Source: Acidobacteriota bacterium (GTDB lineage Bacteria; Acidobacteriota; Blastocatellia; Pyrinomonadales; Pyrinomonadaceae). Taken from it: 7,541 nt of DNA. A model generated the notes under the pieces. That model was not told the DNA's origin and searched no databases. It was given only the letters and a program-made list of their open reading frames with translations. Shown here one piece after another: positions 1-6,159 of this stretch. The position numbers and the translations under genes were made by a program. How positions within the stretch are numbered: position 1 is the stretch's first letter; each line of letters opens with the position of its first letter. The DNA lies in NCBI GenBank assembly GCA_019247865.1, contig JAFBAJ010000817.1:1-7541 (forward strand), in the 5' to 3' direction.

Positions 1-95
1 TAGGCCGACTCCAATAACCCGGGCCCTAACCGACGATGTACCTCCATTGCCGCACCGATAATCGCTTGCGTAATCTGATTGAGACTGTGAGACAT
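1..95 (-). CDS. GxxExxY family protein, N-terminal part (runs off left edge)
   Basis: Reading the minus strand from the ATG at 95-93 gives 31 complete codons, starting [20 protein letters not shown] and continuing with [11 protein letters not shown] plus an incomplete TA codon that would be Tyr. The stretch [19 protein letters not shown](A)Y is the hallmark N-terminus of the GxxExxY family (PF13366, a PD-(D/E)XK-like nuclease fold; cellular role unsettled). Gly26, Glu29 and the partly visible Tyr32 supply the name-giving motif. Family members are usually about 120-130 residues, so roughly three quarters lies outside the window. The start fits the family's usual N-terminus, and an in-frame TGA lies about 45 bases upstream with no other ATG between. 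No strong Shine-Dalgarno is visible; the AGAGAAAG just before the ATG comes from the upstream tandem repeat. The family call rests on motif recognition only. Confidence 0.8.
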   Translation of the reverse strand, partial: MSHSLNQITQAIIGAAMEVHRRLGPGLLESA

Positions 96-96
96 C

Positions 97-137
97 TTTC
101 TCTGCGCTTTCTCTGCGCTTTCTCTGCGTCTCTGCGG
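97..137. repeat. 11-bp tandem repeat (TTTCTCTGCGC)
   Basis: Three back-to-back 11-bp copies lie at 97-107, 108-118 and 119-129, the third ending in T instead of C, followed by a partial CTCTGCGG. On the minus strand the unit reads CGCAGAGAAAG and ends directly at the ATG of the GxxExxY gene, so it forms that gene's immediate leader and supplies its only purine-rich pre-start sequence. Similar CTCTGCGTCTCTGCGG-type dispersed repeats are familiar from repeat-rich environmental genomes, but copy number cannot be judged from one window. The remaining bases 138-179 hold nothing I can identify. Confidence 0.75.
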
Positions 138-179
138 TGAGATGACTTGTCATAACAATTCAGCGAGGCCTCTTTCCCT

Positions 180-3100
180 TCACCTTGCTCTCAAAGCATT
201 CCTGAAACTCTGCGGCGTGACGTAGCGCGTGTGGTAGTCCTGCCAATCCTGTTTGTGGCGTTGATAGACCGGGTCGTCTTCCAGACGCGCGGGTAGGGTA
301 GTGTAATAACGCTGTCCGAGCGATGGCAAGGGGAGCACGGTCTTTGAGAACATGGAGTTGTAATCGCCGTCCTTGATCCAGCCGTTGCCGATGAGGACGT
401 AATCGCGCTCCCAGCCGTCGGCCACGGGCGGGAGAGCCTGAAAGCGCAGCCGCAGCTCGTCTCCGGCGTTGGCGATGACGTAGCGGTCGTCAACTTTTTC
501 CAGCAGTTCGCGCACGTCGCCGAAGCGCGTGTAGTAGCCTTCCAGATCGCTCCAGCGCTGCGTCGTGTCGGCGAGGCGTTGATAGTCCGGAGTCTCCGGC
601 GCAGAGCGTCCGGCACGGCTCATCTCCGAAAAGCCCCTGTAACGAAGCTCTGCGGTCGCGGGCTCAAGCCGCTCTGTTTTGACTTCCGTCTCCGGCCTGC
701 CGCTGGCCCACGCGAGCGCGTCCCAGTAGATCTCCATGTTCGTCCTGAGCCGCAGGCGGCGCGGGGCGGCTGCGGTCTTCATCACTTTGCTCAGGTCGAT
801 GAGGATCGTTTTGTTTTTGCCGGAAGGAAAGCCGAGGTGCGGCTGGACGATGCGCCAGCCTCCGGCCTTGTCCTGTACTTCGAGGCTCAGGTCATGCGGC
901 GGCTCGCTCAAAGCCTGACTGATGGCGACGTTGATCGAAGCGTCGGTCGGATGGAGCCAGCCGTGCGCGATGAGCCAGAGCTGCCCGTCGCGCGGCGCAT
1001 CTTCGCTCAAAGTCAATTCGACATAGTGGTCGCGCGTGATGCCCTGATAAGCCCCGCGCCCGAAGGTGTCCAGGTATTTTCCGTCCAGCGCACGCACGAC
1101 CTCCGTCACGTCTTTCCCCTGCTCGTCCGACGCGTGCGCGAACGGTTGCGGCGTGGCGACTGTATAAACTTTCAGCTCCGGCGCGACCCGTGCGGTGCGC
1201 TCGTCCACGTAGATGTCCGTCCCGCGCGGATGATCTACGGCGAGCAGCGCGTAGTGGTCTAAGTAATAGGTCTCCCACAGCTCGGCCGTGATGCGCAGGT
1301 CGTAAGAGCCCTCGCGCGGCGCGAGCTGGTCGCCGCGAATCTTGACCCACTCTTCGGTCTGCGTGACCTCCAACGTCTGGGAGGCGTTGATGCGCAGGCC
1401 GATGGCGGGGCTCCACGGCGCACAGTCCTTGACGAAGCGCATCTCCTCGCCGTCATAGGCGAAGAGCGAGGGACAGGAGCCCTTCAAACGCTGCTCGGCC
1501 AGCACAGCCTGATCGGCTTTCAATTCAAACTCCGCGTGCGGAAAGCCGTTCGGCCAGATGACGCGCGCGACATCCGTCTGCTCCTGCGTCCCCAATCCGA
1601 AATGGACGAGCGGCCCTGTGATGACCTGCTTCTGTGTTAGCAGCCCCGCGCGAATCTCTATCTCGCCGCCGACGCCGAACGAGTTGACGCGCTGGTCTCC
1701 AGCCGTCTCCTGCGCGCGCGGGCGAATAACCTGCCAGTGATAATTCTTCGTTCCCCGATTGATGACGCGCACGGGTTTGTCGTATCCCTTGAGACCTATC
1801 AAATCGAGACGGCCGTCTCCGTCCAGATCGGCAATAGCAAAGAGGCGCGCCTCGGCCTGTTGCCCAAGACGTTTATAAGCGCCCTTCTGATCTCCGAGCC
1901 AGACATCCGTGAAGCTCAGCGCAGACCACATCACATCGAGCTGTCCGTTATTATCTATGTCAGCGACGGCGAGATTGGACATCTGCGCCTCAGGGTAAAC
2001 ATTATCGGGAAGATGTGAGACGCGAGTTATCTCGGTTGATTCCCACGTGCCCACGGCCTCCCTGTAAGTCAACCTTGTCACCGAATCGTTAGCTTGCAGC
2101 ACGACTAAGTCCAGCGAGCCGTCGTTATCCAGATCCGCAATGCTCAAAGCCCAGACCTGCATCTCAGGCAACGCCGCCTGACGAAATTGACCGCCTCTCT
2201 CGTTGAAATAAGGTCGCAGCTTTCCTTCCTGGTCCAATGTCGCGGCATCCGGGACGCCATCGCCGTCCAGGTCAGCCCACGCGAAATCTTTCAGCGCGCC
2301 CGCTCCCTCAAACGGGCGTATCTCTTTGAACGTGCCGTCGCCGTTGTTCTGCAGGACCGGCGGTGCGCCCTTGTCCGCGCCGAGCACGATGTCCAGATCG
2401 CCGTCCAAATCCACATCCGCCGCCCACGCTCCTGTGTACGCAGCGTTGGCGATGGACGCGGGCAGCCTGGTCTGCGCCGTCACGTCCGTGAACGCGCCCG
2501 CGTCCTCCTGCTTGTAGAGGCGAAAGCCTCCCGCGCCCGCGAGCGCAAGATCGGTCTTGAAATCGTAGTTGTAATCAAGCCCGAGCACGCCGTGCTGCAG
2601 CGGCGGCGTGTCTGTCTTGCCGCCGGGAAAAGAGAGCTTCGCGCCGCCCGCGATCTGCACCTCGCGCCCGTTCGCATAAAGGAGCGCGGGCGTGCCTTCG
2701 CCATTCAGCGAGACGGCTCCGCACCAATTCCACTTCTCCGTCCCGGCTTCGCTCACGGGCTCCGGATTGAAAGTCATCTGCTCGTCGGGCGGCGCGGGCG
2801 TCGAGGGCGGCGATTCGAGCGTCAGGAAGCGTGTGAACGGCTCGGCGATGATTTCGGGCGGGGTCTTGACGGCGTTGAGGCTCCTGCGATATTCGGCATC
2901 GCTCAGGAGCAGGTTGCGCAGGAAGGCCACGCGTGTGGCTGCGGCGCGCGTGTCCGGGGCGTTCGCGGCCTCGCGTAAGGCGTCGAGCTGCGCACGTGTT
3001 TCGGGCGGCCACGCATTGGCGCGCTCGCCCAGACGCGCGACCGTTCTCTTCAAAGTTTCGCTGTCGCCGCGCTTGGCTGCGAGGCGCGCGACCTCTACGA

Positions 3101-3650
3101 GCGGCGCGAGCGCGTTCGGCTCGGCGGCCAGAATCTTTTCGAGCTGGCTCTGCGCTTCTGCGTCGCTGCCCTCGCCGCCCGCGCGCTCCGTCTCGCTGGC
3201 GAGCAGGTAGAGCGCCTTTAAATCTTTCGGACTCAGCTCGACCGAGCGGCGCAGGTAAGCCATCGCTTCCGCAGACTTCCCGCGACTGCTTTCGAGCAAG
3301 CCGCGCAGGAAATAGAGCTGCCCGTTCTGCGGCGCAAGCTCGCGCGCCTTCTCCAGACGCTGCTCGGCCGCCTCGTACTCTCTGCGCCGCAAGGCCAGCA
3401 GGCCCCAGTCGGCCCACCCGGCGGGCTCCGTCGGAGCCAGCTCCGTCACACGTTTCAGCTTCTGCTCGGCGCGCGCATCGTCGCCGACCTGCAAGGCCGC
3501 GACGCCGATATAGAAGGTCGAGACCAGCTCGCGATATTCGGTGGAAGATTTGTCGGGCACCGTCGCGCCGCGCCGGCAGGCAGACGCGAAAGAGGTCAGG
3601 CAGGCGAGACAGAGAATGAGCGCGAGTTTGAGCGGGGCTTTTAGATTCAT
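180..3650 (-). CDS. CRTAC1-like lipoprotein: TPR + FG-GAP/VCBS propeller + ASPIC/UnbV
   Basis: A 1156-residue exported protein, probably a surface or periplasmic binding/scaffold protein; no enzyme motif is visible. Residues 1-24 form a signal peptide (basic MNLK, hydrophobic LALILCLACL) ending ASA before Cys25, a somewhat atypical lipobox, so lipidation is likely but not certain. Residues about 40-210 are TPR-like helical repeats (for example AEQKLKRVTELAPTEPAGW, then AEQRLEKARELAP). Residues 355-620 contain six DxDxDGxxD-type calcium loops, starting at D359 (degenerate), D412, D460, D506, D564 and D608 and spaced about 45-55 residues, as in an FG-GAP/VCBS beta-propeller. Residues about 655-720 (VGGEIEIRAG, FGLGTQEQTD, VIWPNG) resemble ASPIC/UnbV. 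About 430 further residues follow, starting with GSCPSLFAYDGEEMRF, which is much longer than simple CRTAC1 proteins. The start is chosen for the signal peptide; no clear Shine-Dalgarno precedes it. The next minus-strand gene upstream is 867 bp away, across the repeat cluster, so it is probably not an operon partner. The domain calls are confident; the role is unknown. Confidence 0.93.
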   Translation of the reverse strand: MNLKAPLKLALILCLACLTSFASACRRGATVPDKSSTEYRELVSTFYIGVAALQVGDDARAEQKLKRVTELAPTEPAGWADWGLLALRRREYEAAEQRLEKARELAPQNGQLYFLRGLLESSRGKSAEAMAYLRRSVELSPKDLKALYLLASETERAGGEGSDAEAQSQLEKILAAEPNALAPLVEVARLAAKRGDSETLKRTVARLGERANAWPPETRAQLDALREAANAPDTRAAATRVAFLRNLLLSDAEYRRSLNAVKTPPEIIAEPFTRFLTLESPPSTPAPPDEQMTFNPEPVSEAGTEKWNWCGAVSLNGEGTPALLYANGREVQIAGGAKLSFPGGKTDTPPLQHGVLGLDYNYDFKTDLALAGAGGFRLYKQEDAGAFTDVTAQTRLPASIANAAYTGAWAADVDLDGDLDIVLGADKGAPPVLQNNGDGTFKEIRPFEGAGALKDFAWADLDGDGVPDAATLDQEGKLRPYFNERGGQFRQAALPEMQVWALSIADLDNDGSLDLVVLQANDSVTRLTYREAVGTWESTEITRVSHLPDNVYPEAQMSNLAVADIDNNGQLDVMWSALSFTDVWLGDQKGAYKRLGQQAEARLFAIADLDGDGRLDLIGLKGYDKPVRVINRGTKNYHWQVIRPRAQETAGDQRVNSFGVGGEIEIRAGLLTQKQVITGPLVHFGLGTQEQTDVARVIWPNGFPHAEFELKADQAVLAEQRLKGSCPSLFAYDGEEMRFVKDCAPWSPAIGLRINASQTLEVTQTEEWVKIRGDQLAPREGSYDLRITAELWETYYLDHYALLAVDHPRGTDIYVDERTARVAPELKVYTVATPQPFAHASDEQGKDVTEVVRALDGKYLDTFGRGAYQGITRDHYVELTLSEDAPRDGQLWLIAHGWLHPTDASINVAISQALSEPPHDLSLEVQDKAGGWRIVQPHLGFPSGKNKTILIDLSKVMKTAAAPRRLRLRTNMEIYWDALAWASGRPETEVKTERLEPATAELRYRGFSEMSRAGRSAPETPDYQRLADTTQRWSDLEGYYTRFGDVRELLEKVDDRYVIANAGDELRLRFQALPPVADGWERDYVLIGNGWIKDGDYNSMFSKTVLPLPSLGQRYYTTLPARLEDDPVYQRHKQDWQDYHTRYVTPQSFRNALRAR

Positions 3651-3672
3651 CAGGGAGTCAAAAATTTGGTCC

Positions 3673-3693
3673 GAGAAGCTGTTTGAAAAAGCC
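3673..3693 (+). repeat. Left copy of 21-bp inverted repeat
   Basis: The copy begins GAGAAGCTG and ends GAAAAAGCC. It is a perfect reverse complement of 4486-4506. It lies 22 bp upstream of the lipoprotein start codon (3650), so it occupies that gene's 5' flank. Its last three bases are also the first bases of the first GCCGC-type palindrome. The core GCTGTTTGAAAAAGC is itself a weak palindrome (GCT/AGC and TTT/AAA pair around a central G). Confidence 0.85.
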
Positions 3694-4089
3694 GCAGAGC
3701 GGCGTCATGTTGGCTGTTGAAAAGCCACAGAGCGGCATCATTAAAAGCCGCATCGCGTCGCCAAAAGCCGCATCGCGTCGCCATTAAAAGCCGCAGAGCG
3801 GCGAAGTGTTTGTAGCTTCAACAGCCGCAGAGCGGCGACATGAGAGCGGCGGCATATTTATCGTCTCAACAGCCGCAGAGCGGCGGAATAATTGATAGCC
3901 GCGGAGCGGCGGCATGTTTATAGCTCACCGCGGCGGAATGTTTATAGCCGCAGAGCGGCGTCACGAAGAGCCCCGGAGCGGTCATGAAGAGCCGCGGAGC
4001 GGTCATAATTAATAGCCGCAGAGCGGCGACATGTTTATAGCCGCGGAGCGGCGGCATGTTTATAGCCGCGGAGCGGCGGCATGTTTATA
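3691..4089. repeat. Array of GCCGC-NNN-GCGGC stem-loop repeats (family A)
   Basis: The core is GCCGCAGAGCGGC or GCCGCGGAGCGGC, a 5-bp perfect stem with a 3-base loop. Perfect copies start at 3691, 3790, 3824, 3872, 3898, 3947, 4015, 4040 and 4065, with one more outside this block at 4232. Variants start at 3724, 3747, 3767, 3970 and 3991, and there are degenerate copies near 3843 and 3923. From 3872 to 4089 the copies are nearly continuous, as nine units of 21-26 bp. The last three (4015-4039, 4040-4064, 4065-4089) are exactly 25 bp each, with an ATGTTTATA spacer after the hairpin. Regular period and conserved spacer indicate minisatellite-like tandem amplification of a hairpin unit. Because arm and spacer are both repeated, this is not a CRISPR array. 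Confidence 0.85.
3743..3782. repeat. 20-bp perfect tandem duplication
   Basis: Two identical adjacent 20-bp copies (3743-3762 and 3763-3782) read AAAAGCCGCATCGCGTCGCC. Each is a degraded version of the family A hairpin in which the loop and right arm have changed. Exact identity of two degenerate copies suggests the duplication came after the degeneration. Confidence 0.85.
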
Positions 4090-4112
4090 GCCTCAAGCCG
4101 CCACCCGATTTG

Positions 4113-4185
4113 AGCTCCGATAGGAGCGACATATTCCGCTCCTGACGGAGCTCATCTGCGGGAGACTTGAGGGGCTATAAATATC
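4113..4185. repeat. 73-bp direct repeat, copy 1
   Basis: All 73 bases are identical to 4281-4353, an offset of 168 bp. The first 40 bases (4113-4152) form an imperfect palindrome: AGCTCCG pairs with CGGAGCT, then after a 2-base mismatch AGGAGCG pairs with CGCTCCT around an 8-base loop. An outer stem is also possible: TATAGCC...TCAAG at 4087-4097 against CTTGAGGGGCTATA at 4166-4179, with a 2-base bulge. A small family B hairpin follows at 4187-4201. Weaker similarity between the two copies extends on both sides, so the duplicated segment is about 150-165 bp and includes one family A hairpin. Confidence 0.85.
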
Positions 4186-4280
4186 TAGCTCCTCCGGAGC
4201 TTAGTCAGCTATCAACATCCAGCCTGCAAAAGCCGCAGAGCGGCGGCATGTTTATAGCCCGCAGCCACCACCCGATTTGA

Positions 4281-4353
4281 AGCTCCGATAGGAGCGACAT
4301 ATTCCGCTCCTGACGGAGCTCATCTGCGGGAGACTTGAGGGGCTATAAATATC
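4281..4353. repeat. 73-bp direct repeat, copy 2
   Basis: This is the second copy of the 73-bp segment, with the same internal 40-base imperfect palindrome at 4281-4320. Its left flank differs from copy 1 by a few substitutions and one inserted base, which weakens the outer TATAGCC/GGCTATA stem seen in copy 1. It leads directly into the family B tandem units. Confidence 0.85.
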
Positions 4354-4482
4354 CAGCTCCTACGGAGCTTAGGTCATCTATCAGCATCTCGCTCCTCACG
4401 GAGCTTAGGCCAGCTATCAATATCCAGCTCCTCCGGAGCTTCAACGAGCTATAGACATCCGGCTCCTCACGGAGCTGCGAGC
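4342..4482. repeat. Tandem ~35-bp units with AGCTCC-NNN-GGAGCT stem-loops (family B)
   Basis: Four units start at 4342, 4377, 4413 and 4448, with periods of 35, 36 and 35 bp. Each begins with a GCTATNNANATCC-like lead and continues with a stem of GCTCC pairing GGAGC around a 3-4 base loop. The loops are TAC at 4355-4369, TCAC at 4391-4404, TCC at 4426-4440 and TCAC at 4461-4476. A fifth such unit is at 4174-4207 (hairpin 4187-4201). The lead at 4208 is instead joined to a family A hairpin, so the two families have recombined or been amplified together. All stems are short and lack a T-run, so they are not typical intrinsic terminators. Confidence 0.8.
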
Positions 4483-4485
4483 AGT

Positions 4486-4506
4486 GGCTTTTTCAAACAG
4501 CTTCTC
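4486..4506 (-). repeat. Right copy of 21-bp inverted repeat
   Basis: Perfect reverse complement of 3673-3693, beginning GGCTTTTTCAAACAG on the plus strand. It ends 11 bp before the stop codon of the small secreted-protein gene (4518-4520), so the element begins almost exactly where that gene ends. Together with the left copy it brackets all the hairpin repeats. Confidence 0.85.
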
Positions 4507-4517
4507 AAGACCATTTT

Positions 4518-5138
4518 TCATTTCGGTCGTCCCGGAATGGTCGTCGTGCCGGGGGTGACGGTGATCGTCTTGATCTCGCCTTCGTTCTCCAGGCGCTGGT
4601 CGGCCAGCTTCTGCGCGACCGTGTCGTTGATCGTGAAGCTGGGCGAGACGCCGAAGGAGTAGGAGAGCGTGACGGCGAAGCCTTTGCACTCCACGCGGTA
4701 CTTCTCGTTCCCCTTGCCCTGGGGCGCGGCGGTCGGCTTGGGCAGCCCCAGCGACGCGAGCGTCTGATTGATAAAGTCCTGCCCGTTGTCCCACGTCACG
4801 GCGTCCGTGTAGGTGACCTTGATCGCAGCCAGCTTGCCGTCCACGAAGGCCAGGTTGAGCTCGTCTATGCCTTCGGCCAGTTCCTCTTTGAGCTCCGCGG
4901 CGGAGACGCGCACGGCATGCGACCCGGTCGGCCCCTTAGGCGCGTTGATGTCGAAGAGCGTCGTGTCTTCGAGCTTGCTGCGCACTTCGAGCGCCGTCAT
5001 CCCCAGGTAAAAGCCGCGAAACTCCGGCGCTTTCAGGTTCGGGCACGTCGGCGGCGGCGTTTTGGTCTTCTGCCCGAACGCGAAGGCGGCTGAAGCCGCG
5101 ATGATTATCAAAAGCAGAGGCAGGCGTGTAAATTTCAT
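4518..5138 (-). CDS. Small secreted protein of unknown function
   Basis: A 206-residue product that I do not recognise. Residues 1-22 (MKFTRLPLLLIIIAASAAFA, then FG) form a clear Sec signal peptide, so the mature protein of about 184 residues is periplasmic or secreted. It has two cysteines (32 and 151), a possible disulfide. FRGFYLGMTALEVRSKL at about 40-56 resembles the G-x-x-LGM-x-x-x-EV motif found near the N-terminus of BamE/SmpA-like and other small envelope proteins, but that similarity is weak. The open frame extends upstream to 5234. The ATG at 5138 is preferred because it starts the signal peptide and follows AAGGAAG at 5152-5146 (7-base spacing). A TATAAT lies just upstream, and a start at 5234 would lie upstream of that promoter. 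The gene is divergent from the hydrolase at 5287 and ends at the repeat cluster. Confidence 0.8.
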   Translation of the reverse strand: MKFTRLPLLLIIIAASAAFAFGQKTKTPPPTCPNLKAPEFRGFYLGMTALEVRSKLEDTTLFDINAPKGPTGSHAVRVSAAELKEELAEGIDELNLAFVDGKLAAIKVTYTDAVTWDNGQDFINQTLASLGLPKPTAAPQGKGNEKYRVECKGFAVTLSYSFGVSPSFTINDTVAQKLADQRLENEGEIKTITVTPGTTTIPGRPK

Positions 5139-5159
5139 CTCAGGTCTTCCTTTCCGGCG

Positions 5160-5165
5160 ATTATA
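5160..5165 (-). promoter_or_regulatory. -10 box (TATAAT) for the small secreted-protein gene
   Basis: On the minus strand 5165-5160 reads TATAAT exactly. The expected transcript start, about seven bases on near 5153, would give a leader of about 15 nt with the AAGGAAG ribosome site almost at its 5' end. The -35 region is weak (TTTATC with a 16-base spacer, or TTTTAT with 17). The position between two divergent genes supports the call. For the opposite gene (5287) I see no convincing -35/-10 pair in 5139-5286. Confidence 0.5.
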
Positions 5166-5286
5166 CAGATATTCCTCTGATGATAAAATTCGTGCAGACG
5201 AAAACCTGTTCATACATTTTTTCGTAAACAACAATCGGCGCTCGGAAATTCCTCTTTTATCTTTCGGCCTTCATGGAGACAACACA

Positions 5287-6144
5287 ATGAATCTGACACG
5301 CAGAGCCTGCTTCGCGTCCTTGCTCGTCATGGCAATCCTCTTTAGCTCTTATGCTTGCCACGCTCTTTCCAAATTCCAAACGCAGGCGTCCGCCGATCTT
5401 TCAGGCGACTGGCAGGGAGTGCTGTCGGTCGGGAGCCAGCAACTGCACCTCATCCTGAAGCTGAAGAAGGCGGCGGACGGTGGCTACACGGGGACGATGG
5501 ACAGCCCGGATCAGCCGGGCGCGAACGACCTCAAGATCGACACCATCGCGTACAAGGACAGCGGCCTGCGCTTAGAGATGTTGGACCTCAACGCCGCGTA
5601 CGAGGGCACGGTCAACCGCGACGGCACGGAGATGAACGGCCACTGGAAGCAGGGGCCGCTCGACCTCCCGCTCATCTTCCGCCGCGAGGACAAGTCCGGG
5701 AAAGCGAACCAGGCCATGATGCGCGGCCGCGTCAAGCTTGAGCCGTGCAACCTGCCGAACCTGACGCAGGAGGCGCGTTGCGGAAAGTACGAGGTCTTTG
5801 AAGACCGCGCGGGCAAGAGCGGGCGCAAGATCGCGCTCAACATTCTGGTCATGCCTTCGACGAGCGAGAAGCCCGCGAGCGACCCGGTCTTCTTTCTGGC
5901 GGGCGGCCCCGGACAGGGCGCTGCGACGCTCGCGGCGGACAACGGCGACTTTCTGCCGCTGATCCGAGCCGAGCGCGACATCGTCTTCATAGACCAGCGC
6001 GGAACCGGCTCGTCCAATCCGCTCAACTGCAATTTCCTCGGCGACCGCAATGACATGCGCGGCTACTTCATCCGCCAGTACACGGATGAGGCGGTCAAAG
6101 CCTGCCGCGCGGAGCTGGAGAAGGGCGCGAACCTCTCGCTCTAG
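5287..6144 (+). CDS. N-terminal half of split alpha/beta hydrolase
   Basis: 285 residues up to the TAG. The start follows GGAG at 5275-5278 with 8-base spacing and opens a signal peptide (MNLTRRACFASLLVMAILFS, then SYACHA). Cleavage could be at A-H-A or, less typically, at Cys24 as a lipoprotein. The frame is open back to 5062, but a start there would run through the divergent gene. Residues about 37-133 are a beta-rich segment (DLSGDWQGVLSV, LHLILKLKK, GYTGTMDSPDQ, AAYEGTVN, LDLPLIFRR) of the kind seen in front of secreted hydrolases and in lipocalin-like folds. Residues 147-285 begin the alpha/beta hydrolase core and carry the HGGPG-equivalent loop. On its own this half lacks the nucleophile and should be inactive. 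Confidence 0.7.
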   Translation: MNLTRRACFASLLVMAILFSSYACHALSKFQTQASADLSGDWQGVLSVGSQQLHLILKLKKAADGGYTGTMDSPDQPGANDLKIDTIAYKDSGLRLEMLDLNAAYEGTVNRDGTEMNGHWKQGPLDLPLIFRREDKSGKANQAMMRGRVKLEPCNLPNLTQEARCGKYEVFEDRAGKSGRKIALNILVMPSTSEKPASDPVFFLAGGPGQGAATLAADNGDFLPLIRAERDIVFIDQRGTGSSNPLNCNFLGDRNDMRGYFIRQYTDEAVKACRAELEKGANLSL

Positions 6145-6159
6145 ACGACGACGATTGCG

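Larger units (their letters stand above)
3673..4506. repeat. Palindrome-rich intergenic element bounded by 21-bp inverted repeats
   Basis: This 834-bp stretch fills nearly all of the gap between the lipoprotein gene and the small secreted-protein gene. A perfect 21-bp inverted repeat marks both ends. Outside it, the similarity continues imperfectly (GGTCC outside the left end, GGTCTT when the right end is read in the same orientation, then A/T-rich runs), so the inverted repeat may be about 35 bp with mismatches. The interior holds two families of short stem-loops and one 73-bp direct duplication, annotated separately. There is no transposase and no convincing coding sequence; the open frames inside translate only into repeat-derived peptides. 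No clear target-site duplication is seen. It could be a non-autonomous MITE-like element, two independently inserted dispersed repeats in opposite orientation, or a repeat expansion locus. Mobility is inferred, not shown. Confidence 0.65.

Noticed and set aside
579..1262. 227-codon plus-strand frame opposite the lipoprotein gene
   Set aside because: It is a shadow of the minus-strand coding region: Arg-rich, without motifs, without a ribosome site, and covering a region where the lipoprotein frame is continuous.
3866..4057. 63-codon minus-strand frame inside the hairpin array
   Set aside because: The peptide is only the translated repeat unit (recurring GYKH and AAAPRL-like segments), with no start signal or domain.
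4187..4476. AGCTCC/GGAGCT hairpins as terminators of the secreted-protein gene
   Set aside because: Stems of 5-6 bp repeated several times with no following T-run on the relevant strand. They are better explained as repeats.
3691..4482. CRISPR-like array of short palindromic repeats
   Set aside because: The spacers are repeated as well as the arms, periods vary from 21 to 36 bp, and units are too short. There are no unique spacers and no cas genes.
4441..4794. 117-codon minus-strand frame overlapping the small secreted-protein gene and the right inverted repeat
   Set aside because: It is another frame of the same DNA, and the alternative frame has the signal peptide and ribosome site. Its C-terminus is read from repeats.
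5139..5234. Upstream start for the small secreted protein at 5234
   Set aside because: It would place 32 residues before a well-formed signal peptide and would begin upstream of the TATAAT and AAGGAAG that fit the start at 5138.
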